Below are positions 58,973-59,444 of a DNA stretch of 59,444 bases, piece after piece; within the stretch, counting starts at the first letter, position 1, and every line of letters begins with the position of its first letter. Source of the DNA: Priapulus caudatus (lineage: Eukaryota; Priapulida; Priapulimorpha; Priapulimorphida; Priapulidae); assembly GCF_000485595.1 (NCBI RefSeq), contig NW_014577450.1:42585-102028 (forward strand), written 5' to 3'. A program made the translations under genes and the position numbers. The notes below the pieces were generated by a model. That model was not told the DNA's origin. It was given only the letters and a program-made list of their open reading frames with translations, and searched no databases.

Positions 58973-59444
58973 CGCTGTGTGTCGGACAGTGAACTCTCAG
59001 CTCATCGCGTCATCTCCGCCCTCTCGCTCTACTAGCAGTAGCACACGAGTGTCCGCGGATGCGGCAGCACGTAGGTCAGAGTTCTCTCCACCTTCTCACT
59101 TCACCTTCTCCAGCAGTAGCATATGATTGTCCGCTGATCAACTTCAATACGCACTCGACCTTAGAGCTCTCTCGCCGCTCAAGGGGTTTCCTTTTCCGTA
59201 AACACCGACGGCAGGTGGACGGCTCCTCCGTAATAGACCTGACTGTGCATAACGGTTAAGTGTCGAGAGACACATGCAGAGACACTTCCGTTATCCAGGG
59301 GATAGTAGACGATGATAGTAACTCCGCGTTTTAATTTTTTCCACAAAGCTGTTAGTTATTCGCGTTGCGAAAGTTGTATACACAATACACTGGTAGATCA
59401 TCGCGTGGAACAGGGGTCTCTATAATATTAATATATATATATCT
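58205..59444 (-). other. Upstream region of the candidate LZTS start
   Basis: CT tract (58558-58720), GA run (58938-58968), and a GC-rich stretch (about 58800-59060) that could hold a CpG-type promoter. No TATA box or other core element was identified with confidence, and no other gene is seen. Confidence 0.35.

Overview
The window is animal nuclear DNA. It shows spliced genes with GT-AG introns of 0.1-15 kb, AT-rich introns, abundant microsatellites (GT, CT/GA, CACG), small foldback transposons and one 10-N assembly gap. The two genes and the repeat style suggest a bilaterian invertebrate, probably marine. I could not fix the phylum from sequence alone. There is no bacterial, organellar or viral gene content and no CRISPR array.

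Positions 294-24181 (+ strand) hold a complete or near-complete kinesin-6 gene, the orthologue of KIF20B (MPP1). I traced 29 coding exons whose splice phases agree throughout. They encode a motor domain (about residues 70-520), an acidic neck (521-608), a very long coiled coil enlarged by three families of in-frame tandem repeats (609 to about 2200), and a basic tail that ends with the characteristic KIF20B C-terminus. The predicted long protein is about 2,407 residues. Exon 17 can instead be read through to its own stop at 12105 and poly(A) signal at 12767. That gives a short form of about 1,596 residues with an unrelated, disordered, basic tail.

Positions 24182-29420 are the region between two convergent genes. 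It contains small palindromic elements and microsatellites but no gene I can support.

Positions 29421-58204 (- strand) hold a leucine zipper tumour suppressor (LZTS, Fez1 domain) orthologue arranged tail-to-tail with KIF20B. The last four coding exons (29421-33504) are phase-consistent. An N-terminal exon at 38992-39089 carries the family motif DFFYIK. Two more distant candidate 5' exons (54606-54680 and a start exon ending at 58181) fit by phase but are weaker. The junction between the 38992 exon and the 33504 exon does not resolve in phase, so a small exon is missing from the model or there is a 1-nt error. The introns of this gene, about 20 kb in total, are filled with GA/CT tracts, minisatellites, a near-perfect hairpin element, a cluster of CTCF-like motifs and palindromic RFX X-box-like motifs.

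Positions 58205-59444 are upstream of the candidate LZTS start and may hold its promoter and 5' UTR. No further gene is visible. KIF20B acts in cytokinesis and midbody function, and LZTS proteins act in the cytoskeleton and in mitotic or Wnt regulation. I infer no functional coupling between them beyond adjacency.
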